Assembly: GCA_025765615.1 (NCBI GenBank)
Contig: JAIVFJ010000109.1
Span: 124,001-188,000, forward strand
DNA length: 64,000 bases
Origin: Zopfochytrium polystomum
Lineage: Eukaryota > Chytridiomycota > Chytridiomycetes > Chytridiales > Chytridiaceae
Reading direction: 5' to 3'
The position numbers were made by a program, and so were the translations under genes. Within the stretch, counting starts at the first letter, position 1, and each line of letters starts with the position of its first letter. The notes under the pieces are model-generated. The model was not told the DNA's origin and did not search any database. It worked only from the letters and a program-made list of their open reading frames with translations. Positions 32,157 through 43,645 of this stretch are shown in pieces.

Positions 32157-33010
32157 TGCTTCAGCAAAGAGGCTGGCTGGCACCAAGCGGCGCTGAACTA
32201 ACGCAAGAGACTCCAAAAGAAGAAGCCAGGCGAAGATGACCCTTAAAAGTTTGGGTTTAACAGAGCAAACGCAAAAATACCGCCGCCGCCGCCGCCGCCA
32301 ATCTGCCCCGCCTGCCTGTCGAGATCTTGTGGCGAATGCCTTGCCCTCACGCGCAAGAACGACTTTTCCACGTGAGAACACCACGGCGCCCATCCCTTCC
32401 ACATCCTTCTCAGAGCCAGCTTTGACATCACCGTCGCCTCTCCCAAAGGTGGAGCGACGCTGATGGATCCAATGTCCCTCGACGCCCTCGGCGGCGAAGA
32501 GGACTCGAAGAAGTTTCTTGCTTGAAGACGAGGTCGCCCAGAAAGCGATGACGCAGTCGCTCCCCATCGCCGGCGTCAACCCGGACGACTTTGATGCTGC
32601 CATTTACACGGAGGAGCTGGAAATGAATTGCTTTCACCTCCACTGTGGGGCGTGCACGTCGTGGTCGACGGGCGAATCGTGATGGGGCAGAACAACCCGA
32701 CGTCGCCGGCGGAATTTGGGAGGGCGATTGCGAGAGTGCTGGATGGTGCACCGTCGTGATCGTGGAGATCGAGTTGAGTCCGGTGAGGACTATCGCTCAT
32801 ACAGAATAAACTTCCAAAGGGCTCAATGGAATTGTTTTACTGCGTAATATTGGGAGGGCTGGACGTTGAGAAAAGAATGCACAAGAAAGAAAAGGAAGAG
32901 AAAAAAGATAAACCAGACAACGAACAATATTCTCAAAGAGAGGAATTAACGACGGGCGACTCGGCTCTTTTCGTTCAATCGTAACAGTAAGCGTCATAAA
33001 CTTGCCGCAA
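32157..33010. other. Possible decayed coding sequence
   Basis: Between about 32460 and 32760 short stretches look coding in shifting frames (for example AQKAMTQSLPIAGVNPDDFD, then GRIVMGQNNPTSPAEF). A degraded gene may lie here, but no family or continuous model can be supported. The rest shows nothing. Confidence 0.25.
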
Positions 33011-33888
33011 TCATGAGAAGGAAGCGAGACTCACCCTTCCGCCTTTCCCTCCTCTTCCGGATGCGCCAGCGACGCTCGCACCTCTCCCTCCTGAAGCAAC
33101 CAGAGTGTTTGAAGAAGTGCGAGGCATTCCAGACAGCAAATCGACAATTTTGGAGAAATAAAGAATTGCGATCAGCATTGTACAGGATTCCTTCACTTTG
33201 CTGCGGATGTACGTACCGCCAAAAGTTGAAATACCGATTGCTGAACAAAACCAAGCCGGTCAGAAAAAACACTTTTGCGAAAGCGAGAAAGGAAAACTTA
33301 CTAGACTTGAATCCAGTGGCTGAATGACAAGGGGACGATAAAAGTGGATTTGGGGAAAAGAACGGAGTGAAAGGGACAGAATGACAGCGCAGGACACAAT
33401 ATAAGCGGGGTTGCGATTAGGTCGGACGGTTTCGATGCTATCCCGCGATATTTCCAGCGACTTACAGGGGCCGATTCCGTTCGTGAATTTGGGGACTTGG
33501 AAAGCCAGTTAGCAGGTGACGATTTCAATAACAGCTTGGCGCGCGCTCACTTTTAATGCTGGCTGAATGGGCCACAAAGGGGAAGTATAGAGGAGATTTG
33601 CAGAATCAGCATTGTGCTAGTACGTCCCGCCGGACTCAAAAAATTGCCAGGTTGCGATTCGTTCGAAGGGTTTGAGGCCATTTGGGGGCGATTGCCGGGC
33701 GCTTACATGTTGCGACTCCAATTAGGTTTTTCGAGACGGCTTGAAAAGCAGGTTTAGCAGGTGACGATTTGCGAAAAGAAACAAAAAAAAAAAGGCGAGT
33801 GCTCACGTGCAAAGCTGCCGGATGATGCGGACAGGAGAAGAACGAGGACGAGAAGTCCGAGTACGAGCGTGAAAGAACGGGCGATCAT
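33011..33888 (-). CDS. Micro-exon gene for a secreted Gly-rich peptide (92 aa)
   Basis: Proposed minus-strand exons are 33888-33807 (82 nt), 33739-33707 (33), 33562-33551 (12), 33495-33466 (30), 33319-33302 (18), 33240-33217 (24) and 33090-33011 (80). Exon 1 is a textbook signal peptide (Leu/Val core ending SGSFA) and leaves phase 1. All five internal exons are multiples of three, so all junctions are phase 1. Donors are GTGAGC, GTAAGC, GTGAGC, GTAAGT, GTAAGT and GTACGT. Several introns show CTAAY or CTGAY branch sites shortly before the acceptor. The last exon is Gly/Arg/Ser-rich (GGRGASVAG) and stops at TGA 33013-33011. A GTGAGT inside it near 33034 could extend the gene to another exon. 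Total 279 nt, exactly 93 codons. Exon skipping would always keep frame. Confidence 0.72.
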
Positions 33889-34545
33889 CGTTTTGGTCTT
33901 GGTCTGGTTTGTCTCTCAGTCTGCCTCTCGTCCTCTCTCCCCTTCTCCATATCCATCGCCATCGCCATCGCCAGGTTTGACCACCAACTTTCATTTCGTT
34001 GGAAACGAAATAAAAAAACAGTGCAAAGCGGAATCCATTTCGTTTTAAACCAGTCCGTGCGGGGAAGGGGTTGACCACCCCTATTACTTTAACAAATCTT
34101 CTCGTCATTTCAGTTGCAAGGACAAGGACGCAGTTATGTTTCCCGCAGCAGAACCTATTTTTGTAGATTTGCCACAAACCCAGACACACGCTGGTTCGAA
34201 CTCTAAAGCCCTACGAAGCCTTCATAGGAGGTCCTCTCCCTTCGGAATTATTACATCGGTATCTGCGCGTTTTGCACGCGCACCAAACCCCAACATGGCA
34301 TGAGCAGACGCACAACTGAAAATATAGTCGCTGAAAGCGCTCGTGAATTGCACTCGAATCATGGGATTGCAGTACGACGTCTTCTTTTCTTTGACTTAAT
34401 CACGCGCACTCCCTCGATGCTCGTTGCACTTGGGGAATCTTTGAGGAAAGGGCTGGGCTCAAGAACTTTGAAAATTACTGTTATGGATGTGATCACCGTA
34501 TCAACCACGGCCGACCACTTAGGCGTTGCTCACGGTGGGTATTGC
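33889..34545. other. Promoter flank, no recognised gene
   Basis: This is upstream of the micro-exon gene and downstream of a repeat-protein gene. A (CCATCG)n-like short repeat lies near 33950-33975. No gene was recognised. Confidence 0.35.
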
Positions 34546-35574
34546 TCAGGCCAGGGTTACCCACTCTGCAAATCGTTTGCACCACCAGTTCCCAACGGCT
34601 TCTGTCTGGAAACGAAACATCTCGCCCTCAAATACGTTTTTAAAGGCCTCTCCGACATCTGCCTGAAGTTCCAGCCACTGCTCAAAGAGGCCAGAGGCGG
34701 CCCACCACTGGAGGACTTTGACATCCTCAACATCCTTAAAAGGGAGAGCAGCCCACTCGATCTCCAGCCCACTCTCCTTCCACCACTGCAGGCTCTCGAT
34801 TCGACCCCACCGGATGGCGCCATGGACGGATTCGTTTCTGTACCGGAGCTCGTACCCGCTGTCCAACCACCATTGGAGCACTTCCGTGCGGCCGCTTCGG
34901 CTTGCCTGGTCCATCGCCGCTACGTTGTACTTGACCTTGAGCCCGCTTTCCTTCCACCACTGGAGCACGTCAACGCATCCAGCCTGGGACGCGCATGCGA
35001 TCGCGTCGTTGTCGTACTCGAGAGGCAATCCGCTGTCCTTCCACCACTGCAGCACTGGCACATGGCCGTAAAGGCTTGCGGCCGCGATCGCCCTTTCGCC
35101 ATACTTCATCTCGAGCCCGCTGTCCTTCCACCACCGCAGCACGTCGACGCAGCCGTTTCCACAGGCGGACTCGATCGCGTCCGCGTCATACTTGAGCGGG
35201 AGCCCGCTGCCCCTCCACCACTGCAGGAGATCCACCCGTCTGCGGCGGCTGGCCGAGACGATCGCCTCCTCCGTGTACATGTCCGCGAGCTCCAGCCCGC
35301 TGGTCTTCCACCACTGGAGCATATCGACCGAGTCCGCGTAGTCTATGGCGTGGGCCTCTTTCAGCAGCGTTTGCACCTGCTGGCGCGGGAGATGGTGTTG
35401 GAGAAGGTCGAGCATCTCGACGGGAAATGAGCAGGCGAAAGCGATCAACGATGCAGCTTGGATGCGCGGCAGGCGAAAGAGGGACGCCACGGTGAAGCGA
35501 TCACGCGGCGATTTTGAAAAGGTGCAGATCGCCATGGCGACGTCAGTCGGTATCGGGCGAGGAGTTTGGGCCAT
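34546..35574 (-). CDS. WWKDSG-repeat protein, intact
   Basis: I start at ATG 35574, which gives the family N-terminus (a VAMAICTF...RDRFTVASLFRLPRIQAA block). The open frame continues upstream to 35928 but enters sequence belonging to an F-box-gene fragment. Eight repeats carry W-W plus S-G-L/Y (for example LQWWRGSGLPLKY and LRWWKDSGLEMKY). The tail ends with a WW-containing segment. There are no introns. A protein-interaction solenoid is inferred. Confidence 0.8.
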   Translation of the reverse strand: MAQTPRPIPTDVAMAICTFSKSPRDRFTVASLFRLPRIQAASLIAFACSFPVEMLDLLQHHLPRQQVQTLLKEAHAIDYADSVDMLQWWKTSGLELADMYTEEAIVSASRRRRVDLLQWWRGSGLPLKYDADAIESACGNGCVDVLRWWKDSGLEMKYGERAIAAASLYGHVPVLQWWKDSGLPLEYDNDAIACASQAGCVDVLQWWKESGLKVKYNVAAMDQASRSGRTEVLQWWLDSGYELRYRNESVHGAIRWGRIESLQWWKESGLEIEWAALPFKDVEDVKVLQWWAASGLFEQWLELQADVGEAFKNVFEGEMFRFQTEAVGNWWCKRFAEWVTLA

Positions 35575-35689
35575 CGTTGGTTTTGGGGAAGGTTGATTGG
35601 ACAGAATTTCATTTGTAACTGGAAACCAGCTTTGCTCATTTCGCTCTCGCTCAGTGCCCCTCTCATCCTTCCTCCTTTCCCCAAAACAC

Positions 35690-35870
35690 GGTGAGCGATC
35701 GCGTCGTTCCATAGGAGGTCGCGGATCTCCCAATCTGTCCTCACCTCCGCATAGGCGCCAGGGAACAAACTCTGCGCTTGCTTCTTTAAAACGGCCGGCG
35801 CCAACGGTACGACAGCGACACAGTTGTTCGCCCTTGTGGTCAATCTCCGATATGATCTCGCGCGGGGCAG
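35690..35870 (-). pseudogene. Deletion derivative of the F-box gene at 54711, copy 1
   Basis: The minus strand begins with the family N-terminus (APREIISEI). It then jumps, after about ten residues, to the C-terminal block (VVPLAPAVLKKQAQSLFPGA and AEVRTDWEI) that in the intact gene lies some 270 codons later. Part of it is translated as a spurious extension of the neighbouring repeat-protein frame. Confidence 0.6.
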
Positions 35871-36377
35871 CATTTTCCGGGGCAATGTGTGGTCCACAAT
35901 CGACGACAGGGAGAGGAAAAGCATTCACACTACTGACGAATAATAATGAGAAACATTTATTTCCCGTTTTTCTTTCCTTGACCGAAAGGTCTCTGCGTTC
36001 AAAGAGGTTTCAAATCGATACAAGATATCGCGATAGTTACAACCGCGGCGGAGGGTTTATCACAGTGTTAGATGGTTTCGGTGAACGCCGTGATCGGTTG
36101 GCTCACGGGTTTTTGCAATTAAATGGGCCCCGTTCGTCCAAGAATGGTAGAAAACACACAATCTAAGTCAAAAGAAAGTTGACTAGGTGACACGCTTGGT
36201 GAGACTCACAACTCGACACCTGCTTTGCTCAGAGAAGGGCGTTGGCTCAGTTCAGCGGAAGAGCCGAAGGATGAAAAAACCGGTATAAAAGAAAGTGGGG
36301 AAGTAGAATGGCGACGATCGCTCGCTGACAATGGTTGTCTACAAGTTGAATCACTCAGAGTCCTCCTCATCGTTGCT

Positions 36378-36745
36378 CTAAACCACTTTCTTCCCCCAAA
36401 AAAGAGTCATCGATCGCGAGTCGTTCTCAATGTAGTCACCAACCTCCCGATCCGTCCTCACCTCCACATTGGCGCCTGGGAACAAACTCTGAGTTCCTTC
36501 CTTCATGACGTCGGGCGACAATGGCAACACATGGACAAAGCTTTTCGCCGCCTTGCTGTACTCTTCATTCCTATTTTGTTCCAGAAACAGATGCACATCA
36601 ATCAATCCAGACTTATCCTTCCGGTCGGCGTCCCCCTCTGATGGGGAAGGCAAAGTTGCAGCCTGGGCAGAGGGAAGGAACGCTCCGAACTGCGATCTCC
36701 GATACGATCTCGCGTGGGGCCGTTTGCTGGGTCGACCGTGTTGGT
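36378..36745 (-). pseudogene. Deletion derivative of the F-box gene at 54711, copy 2
   Basis: The N-terminal piece (TAPREIVSEIAVRS, about 36745-36700) is fused within a few codons to the last third of the gene: AATLPSPSEGDADRK, GLIDVHLFLEQNRNEEYSKA, then LFPGANVEVRTDREVGD. The internal breakpoint differs from copy 1. Frame changes at the junction make a working protein unlikely. Confidence 0.6.
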
Positions 36746-37511
36746 ATTGTGGGATCCTGCATAGGCAACAGTTTGCTTGACAGTGCCAATTCGACCAATC
36801 AAGTTCGCAAAGCGCCAGCCGGCTTTGACCAACGGATTGTTCCTTTTGGTGTGCTCAAACTTATGCTCGCTATTGGCAATCTCAAAACGAGAAGACATTA
36901 CGTGCTGCGCATGTAGGAGCATTGGAGCAATACGAAGTGTGAGGACTACACGAGCGATTCTTGAGGCTCAAGTTTCCCCCCGCCCTCAATCTGGCAGATG
37001 AATGTGGGTATCGCCGTAATTTCCTCGGTTTGAGAGATCTCTTGGAATTCATGTGACGCCGATGGCCGAGCAGGCTACCACAGTGCTTCTTGCAAAAGGG
37101 GGAAATTGGAGGATTAGGCGCCTCCGAGCCAAGATCAGAGCGGAAAGATGGACGGGATTCGTCGGAGGGGTGCGCAAGCTTGTTGACTCACGAGCAAACA
37201 AAATGATTCCCGTTGATCTCCGATAATTGGACAAAGGGAAGACTGACACTACCGCAAGATTCGGCGTGCTACCCCGCGCGGTTGTGTTCTACTTGTATTT
37301 ACTAAAAGTCAGTTGTTTGACGGATGGCTGGCTCATCCGCCCGAACTCTTTGACTTGATTTTGCCGTCCCGACAGGGCCTGCGACAGACCCCGCTTGCAT
37401 TTGGGCTCGCGGTTGCCTTTTTTGGTTTCTTTTCCTTTGCGGAAACCATAAGTAAAAAATGAAGGCCAACAGAAAAAAAAGAAACAAAAAAGAAACAATC
37501 AACACAGCATA
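36746..37511. other. No recognised gene
   Basis: Short open frames on both strands show no motif. The end of this stretch should contain the promoter of the hydrolase gene. Confidence 0.3.
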
Positions 37512-39506
37512 ATGAAGACCGCCTCGTCCAAGTCGCCCGCGCTGTCCTCGCCGTCCTGGCCGTCCAAGTCCATCTCCACGTCGCTCCTCGTGGCCACGGT
37601 CTTGGCGGGCGTCTCAGCCTGGGCGGCGTCGAGGTAGAGAGAGCTACGCGTGGGATGATGTTGATCATGCTTCCAGTGAAAGAGGGGACTTGGATCGTAG
37701 CGTCGGAGCGATTACACCGCCTCCCTAACCACAAATCCAATCGCCAGATACTTTCTTGGCGGCCTAGCCCTTCCTGCCTCATGCAAGGTGAGAGGCAACC
37801 CACTGATGGAAGTCATCCTGCTCCGGAGGCTGAGAATCCCCTTTCGTTTACCTAATCGCGCAGCTCTTTGGGCTGGGCTGCCCGCCCGTCCTGCCCAGCC
37901 GCGGATTCGTCCACCCGGAGCACAAGTACATCGAGCCTCTTTTCCACAAGATCTTCGTCGAAGGCGACGACGTCGGCGCAAGCTTTACGGCGTACGGTTA
38001 GTTGATCGCGTCCAAACACCTTTCCACGATCGCTTATCCCCCTCCCATGCTTTCAACAAAAGTCGACGGCGTCAAAATCGCCGAGCTCTACGGCGGCCAC
38101 ACCGACAAAACCTACACGACCCCCTACACCGAAGATACCCTCCAGCTCGTCTTCTCATCCAGCAAGATGGTCACCACCTTTGCCGTCCTCTCGCTCCTCG
38201 ACCGGGGCGCCATCCCGAGCCTCGACGTCAAAGTCGCAGACTACTGGCCCGAGTTCGCCGAGGGCGGCAAGGAGAACGTCACTATCTCCCAGCTGCTGTC
38301 GCACCGCGCAGGCCTGCCGTTCTTGGACCCGGAGCGCGCGCCGGGGGTGAAGGAGCTGGGGAATTTGGACGGGTTGGCGAGGAAGATTGCGGGGCAGCCG
38401 CACGCGTTTGGAGGGGAGGTGCGCAGCGCGTATCACGCGTTGGCGGGTGGGTGGTTTGTGAACGAGTTTGTGAGGCGCGCGGACCCAAAGGGACGCAGCA
38501 TCCGATACGTCGTACAGTTGAGTAGTTGCTCTTTCTTTCACCTTGCTCGATCTCGCTTGTACTTCTCTCACGCTCAGCTACACTCGCTCAGGGAAGACAT
38601 CCTCCCCATCATCTCCTCGTCAACCCCCTCCGAGCGCCCCTACGAATTTTACCTCGGCTTGACCGACGAACAGTACCCAACGCTCATCCCCCGCGTGGCG
38701 CCCGTGATCGGCCTCTCGATGCTGCAGTCCGTCTTCAACCTCCTCGTGCCGCACAGCATCCAGCACGCGCTGGGCTCCGTGCCCATCTCGGCCGTTATGT
38801 TCGACGCCATCATGGACCCGACCTCGATCTGCGCAAAGGCCGTGTTCCGGTCCGGCCCGACCTTCGACCCGACGTGGAAGCAGTTCCCGGAGACGTACAA
38901 CAACGAGTATATTTGGCGGTCGGAGAACCCCTCGTTTGGAGGGTTGACGAATGCGAGGACGGTGAGATTTGGGGCGCTGGAAGTCGGAGGGGCGAAGGGA
39001 AAAGTCTGTGTGGGCTTGTTTGTTAATGCAGCACTGAAAACTCCATAACAGCTCGCCCGCCTCGCCGCGTTCATGGTCCACAACGGCACTCTCGACGGCG
39101 TCACCCTCTTCCAGCCGTCGACCATGCGGGCGGCGCTCGAGCTGCAGGACGCGCGCATGGACGACGTCGTGCAATGTACTTTGCCATCACGAAAGCCGGG
39201 TGGGGCAGCTTCGACACTCAGTTTGTCAACGGCACCACATTCTACGGGTGGAGCGGGTCGGGTGGGTCGATTATTCTGGTGAGTGTGGGTGAAAATGGGG
39301 ACGTGAATGCTCAAAGATATCGTAGTATGCTCATCCAATTGTTGTAACACAAACAAAAATAACACAATCAGTGGAGCTACGAGCTGAACCTGGCAGTCTC
39401 GTACGTAATGAACGTTGGACACTTTGAAATGCTCGGCGACAAGCGCAGCCGCACGATTGTCGAGGGTATCGTGAATCATCTGAAGAGCTTGAAGGCGACT
39501 GCTTGA
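37512..39506 (+). CDS. Beta-lactamase-fold serine hydrolase (class C/esterase type)
   Basis: Supported exons are 37864-37996, 38063-38511, 38578-38961, 39052-39278 (with a frame break near 39172) and 39372-39506. A first exon from ATG 37512 would encode a Ser-rich start with a hydrophobic segment (SLLVATVLAGVSAWAA). Its join to 37864 is not in phase with the visible donor, so the 5' end is unsettled. Diagnostic features are S-S-S-K in VFSSSKM (the Ser-x-x-Lys nucleophile motif), a Tyr motif in AYHALAGGWF, and YGWSGSGGS near the end in place of the KTG box. These are shared by class C beta-lactamases, LACTB and EstB-type esterases. Near 39172 the reading must change frame to reach MYFAITKAGWGSF. 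Substrate is unknown; ester or peptide hydrolysis is inferred. Confidence 0.7.
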
Positions 39507-39667
39507 TTGGGTGCTACGAGGAAGAGCAACAATCATGAAGATCCAGGCGGATTGGAGTGGAGTAGAGAGCATAGGGGGCCTCATTGTCGTATGAATAGCA
39601 AGCGTCGTGTTTAAACCATCGTTCGTTCATCATGCACCGTTTTTCACTTCTCTCGGCAAAAGCAGTC

Positions 39668-40670
39668 CGTGCTCGCGATCGCGATCTGCAGCTACATTGA
39701 ATGCAACACCGAGCGCTTTGCATCTGCATCCCTCCTCCTCCGCCTGCATCAAATACAGGCGGTATCCCTGGGCAACATAACACCGCTGACCGCAGCCAGC
39801 AGTCGGAGGCACGTCAGTATGTTGCAGTGGTGGAAAGACAGCGGTCTGCCACTCAAGTACGATAGACGATGGCGCACTAGATGAGGCGGAATCGGCAGAG
39901 GCGCTTCAGTGGTGTTGGGACAGCGGCTGGAGCTGCAGTATACGGACAGGGCGATCCACAGCGCCAGTTTCCGTGGACGGCTGGACTGTTGAGTTGGTGG
40001 AAGTACAGCGGGCTCCCACTCAAGTACGATGAGGAGCCCCTGCGTGCTGCCTCTTATTCAGGAAGGACCGACATCTTGCAGTGGTGGAAGGACAGCGGAC
40101 TCCAATTGAAGTATAACGAAACGGCACTGACCGCTGCCAGCAGCCAGGGGCACGTCAGCGTTGCAGTGGTGGAAGGATACTGGTCTGCCACTCAAGTACG
40201 ATAACACAGCAGCGTTGTTTGCTTCGGATGACGGAAAAATCGATGTTCTGCAGTGGTGGAAGGACTGCGGCCTCGAGTTCCGGTGCGACCGCAATGGACG
40301 CAGCCAGCATACAGCGGGACGCACACACTCCCAGTGGTGGAAAGACAGTGGATGTGAGCTCAGGTACACAAGAAACGCTGTCAGAGTTGCCACCAGTGAC
40401 GTTAGGGTCGAAATCCTCCAGTGGTGGAGAGACAGTGAGTGGACTTGACTTGGACTGGGCTGCAGTCCGCTTGGAGGATGCGTCGCACACCAAGGTCCTC
40501 GACTGGTGGGAGGGGTCCGACCTGTTTGAGGCAATGGCTGAAGAGGCACGGTGGACGGGCGAGTGGCTTTGGCGGACGTCCTTATGCGTCCAAGTTTCCT
40601 TCGAAAACCGCATGCCGTCAAAAAATGGTGGCAGGACCGGTGTTCGGCATTGAACGCGACCTGCGCGTAA
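39668..40670 (+). pseudogene. WWKDSG-repeat gene, multiply frameshifted
   Basis: The family start (LAIAICSY) and C-terminus (VKKWWQDRCSAL before TAA 40668-40670) are both present. At least six repeat units can be traced between them, but in all three frames (for example LQWWKDSGLPLKY at 39820, MQWWKDTGLPLKY near 40170). Several single-base indels are needed to join them. Confidence 0.75.
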
Positions 40671-40725
40671 CTGCACAGATTCGACATAAATACAAAAATG
40701 CGGTCAAGTCACCTACTTCTGCCAC

Positions 40726-40894
40726 CCGTCTCGCGATCGCGATCTGCGGCAACATTGAATGCGACAACGAGCGCTTGCAGGCAACTGCAGGCAGTTTCCT
40801 CGCTCGGCGTAAAACAGCGAATGTACAGCTACTACGAGTATTTCCGATGGAACGCCTTCGAACGAATCTGCGCTCCCAAAGGGAAATGCCTTAG
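40726..40894 (+). pseudogene. N-terminal fragment of a WWKDSG-repeat gene
   Basis: The LAIAIC block and a degenerate version of the following helix recur right after the previous copy, then the sequence stops matching the family before any repeat. It is a partial tandem duplicate. Confidence 0.55.
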
Positions 40895-40910
40895 CAGGGC
40901 ACCGCGTTAA

Positions 40911-41257
40911 CCACTCACCAACAGGACGGCACGACTATCTCTGACATTAACTATTACGTTTTGTTTTCCATTCCGTCATGATAGTATATCGGTATCGTGG
41001 CCTACCAATGAGGTCGAAATGTACGCCCGTGAGGACAAGTGATTGGATTCACGATACGTGTTTTTCGTGGCACGGAAAGCCAGCCAATTATAAACTTCAC
41101 TAGAAGTGAGGAAACAGTGCATCACCGCAAGGTCCGCATGAAAGGTTGCTTTTGTTGATACTGACGACTCACCATTCCGCAGATCACCCTTTCCACTCCG
41201 CTCGGTGTTTTCCCGAATGGCTTTGAAACGCTCGCACCCTGTTCGGATTGCCAGAAT
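40911..41257. other. No recognised gene
   Basis: Nothing was recognised between convergent family members. Confidence 0.3.
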
Positions 41258-42164
41258 TCAACATCGATCCACCTTGTCCAACCACCACTTCTTCACAACT
41301 TCGTGCGGCGTGAAGCTCACTGCATCACTAGTATACTTGAAGGGAAGTCCACTGTCAATCCACCACTGTAAGCACTTCGACCCGCCCAGCGAAGCTGGCA
41401 GCCGCAATCGGGCGGACCCCGTATCGCACCTCCAGCCCGCTGTCCTTCCACCATTGCAGCACACAAATCGATCCCTTCTCGGAAGCGATATCCAAACATT
41501 CGTCGTTGTACTTGAGCGGAAGCCCGCTGTCTTTCCACCACTCCAGCGCACTAATCGATGCGTTTTCGGATGCGATTTTCAAACAATCTTCGTTGTACTT
41601 GAGCGGAAGCCCGCTGTCCTTCCACCACTGCAGAACGTCGACGTGGCCGTGACGGCTGGCGTCTTTCATCGCCGTCTCGTCGTACTTGAGTTCGAGCCCG
41701 CTGTCCTTCCACCACTGCAGGACGTCGACGTGACCGTTTCCCGATGCCCAACAAATCGCGTCCGAGGTATATTCCAGCGGGAGGCCGCTGTCCTTCCACC
41801 ACCGCAGGAGATCGAGCCGTCCGCGACGGCACGCCGAGTCGATCGCGTCCTCCGAGTAAATGCAGTCGAGCAGGTGGAGTCCGTTGTCTTTCCACCACTG
41901 GAGTACCTCGACCGAGTCGACAAAGTCGACGGCGAAGCTGCCGCACAGTATCTCTTCGACCACCTCCGGTGGGATGTTTTGCAGGAGAAAGCTGAGAACG
42001 TCGATTGACGCTGACAACAGCGACAATTGGAAGTCTTTGCGGAGCTCCAGCAAGCACGCGGCCTGGATGCGTGGCAGGCGGAAGAGGGATGCGGCGGCGT
42101 AACGGTCGCGCGGCGAGTCTGTGTGGGTGCAGATCGCGATTGTGACGACGGACGGGAGCATCAT
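41258..42164 (-). pseudogene. WWKDSG-repeat gene with one late frameshift
   Basis: ATG 42164 opens the family N-terminus (VVTIAICTH...SPRDRYAAASLFRLPRIQAA). Six repeats are in frame, then within the seventh, near 41365, the expected LQWWIDSGLPFKY continues in another frame and ends with the usual WW tail (VVKKWWLDKV, stop at 41258). If real, the lesion replaces only the last unit, so a slightly shortened protein could still fold. Confidence 0.7.
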
Positions 42165-43086
42165 GACTGTCAAAGGGGCTTGTGGCGAAGTTTTGCTAGT
42201 TTTTTTTTTGGTTTGTGCCTTCACACCAGGGGAAAGAGCCGTGCTAATTGCGAAAGGCGATGAATGCACGGGACGATGAAAGAGAGCTCGAACGAAGTGT
42301 ATTGGCACGAGCAGAGGGCTTTTTTAAAATTTTTGGAAGAGTTAAGAGGAGAGGAGAAGTAAAAAGCTATGGTGGAGCGGCGACGTTCGGAGGGCGGCCG
42401 ATACCCGCGACAGTGATCGACTGCGCCCGGCGCCAAAACGTCGCGGCGGTCGACCAGCGTGTCGGCGGGATAGGTCACCCACTAGACGCATTTTGCTCAA
42501 CGCTCTCACTTTTTTCTGTGGTTTTTGGAACCATCAAAAAGTCAACGGAGGATGTACTATGACGCATTTGCGCGGTTGGTCCAGCAAATGTACCGACAAA
42601 TGGACGTATTTTTGTGATATGTGGGGTTTGTGGGAGTGGTCCTCAATGTTCTTCAGAAGCATCGATACTTTGGCGGGGAAACTGGGTCGAAACAAGCGCG
42701 CACGCCCGCCGAAAAGTCGGGAATGGACATCGCTGTGGTGCACAATTGGATCTACTACGACACGTTTTTTTCCCCGTGGAACACGACAGATTCACGTTTC
42801 CTTGAAACCTCTTTACGCAAGTGCTTAAAAGAAGTGAGCCATGCGAGTTCATGCTAAGTGATGGTTTTCAGTTATATTTGGTTTTATTTATGCTGACGAC
42901 TCACAACATCCCGCAGCCATCAGACCCATGGCTTCGAAAAAAAATGGGGGCCCCCCCCTTGGAGGTTAGGTCCACTCGCACGCTTTCCGGTTTGGCGACA
43001 GAACTTCAGAGAGCTCCATCCAGCTGCCCAACTCACCATTGTTAACCTCTTCGTTCTTCGCCCCACTCACTGCATCACTGGGTACT
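42165..43086. other. No recognised gene
   Basis: Upstream flank of a minus-strand family member. Frames of about 100 codons show no motif. Confidence 0.3.
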
Positions 43087-43610
43087 TCAAAGGAATTCCG
43101 CTGTCAATCCACCACTGCAGGACCCCGACCTCCCAGCGACCCTCGCAGCATCATCGCACGGTGATCGATACGCAACTCGAGCCACTGTCCTTCCTGTCGA
43201 TCCCAATCGGGGACGCCCATTCCAGTACAATCCTCTTTGTACTTGAGCGATGCCCGCTGTCTTTCCACCACTCCAGACCGTCGACTTCCTGCGACGGCTA
43301 GTGTCAATCATCGCCCGCTCGTCGTACTTGAGCTCGAGCCCGCTGTCCTTCCTCCACTGCAGGACGTCGACATGACCGAGTGTGGACCCACCAAATCGCG
43401 TCCGCACTGTATTCCAGCGGGAGCCCGCTCTCTTTCCACCACTGCAAGAAGATCCAGCCGTCCACCGTAGCTCGCCAAGCCGATCGCGTGCTCCGAGGAC
43501 AAGTCGTCGAGCTGCAGCAGCTCTCTGTCCTTCCAGCGGTGGAGTGCCTCGACCGAGCTGATGTAGTGAACGGCGCGTGCTTGCGCAGCGCCCTTCGATC
43601 TGCTTCCAGG
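43087..43610 (-). pseudogene. Shattered partial WWKDSG-repeat copy
   Basis: Minus-strand traces of the repeats (VEALHRWKDRELLQLDD, the LASYGGRLDLL segment, and QWRKDSGLELKYDERAM) appear in shifting frames, without the N-terminal block. It lies directly downstream of another broken copy. Confidence 0.65.
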
Positions 43611-43645
43611 CGACGTGCCCTTTTTTCGGGTAAGGCCGCCAGAAT

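Noticed and set aside
34300..35430. Long plus-strand frame with repeated 'PAVLPPLQ' units
   Set aside because: It is the antisense of the WWKDSG repeats. The same artefact appears opposite every copy of the family.
35575..35928. N-terminal extension of the repeat protein at 34546
   Set aside because: The extra sequence is a piece of a different (F-box) gene family that happens to be in frame. Sister genes start at the position of 35574.
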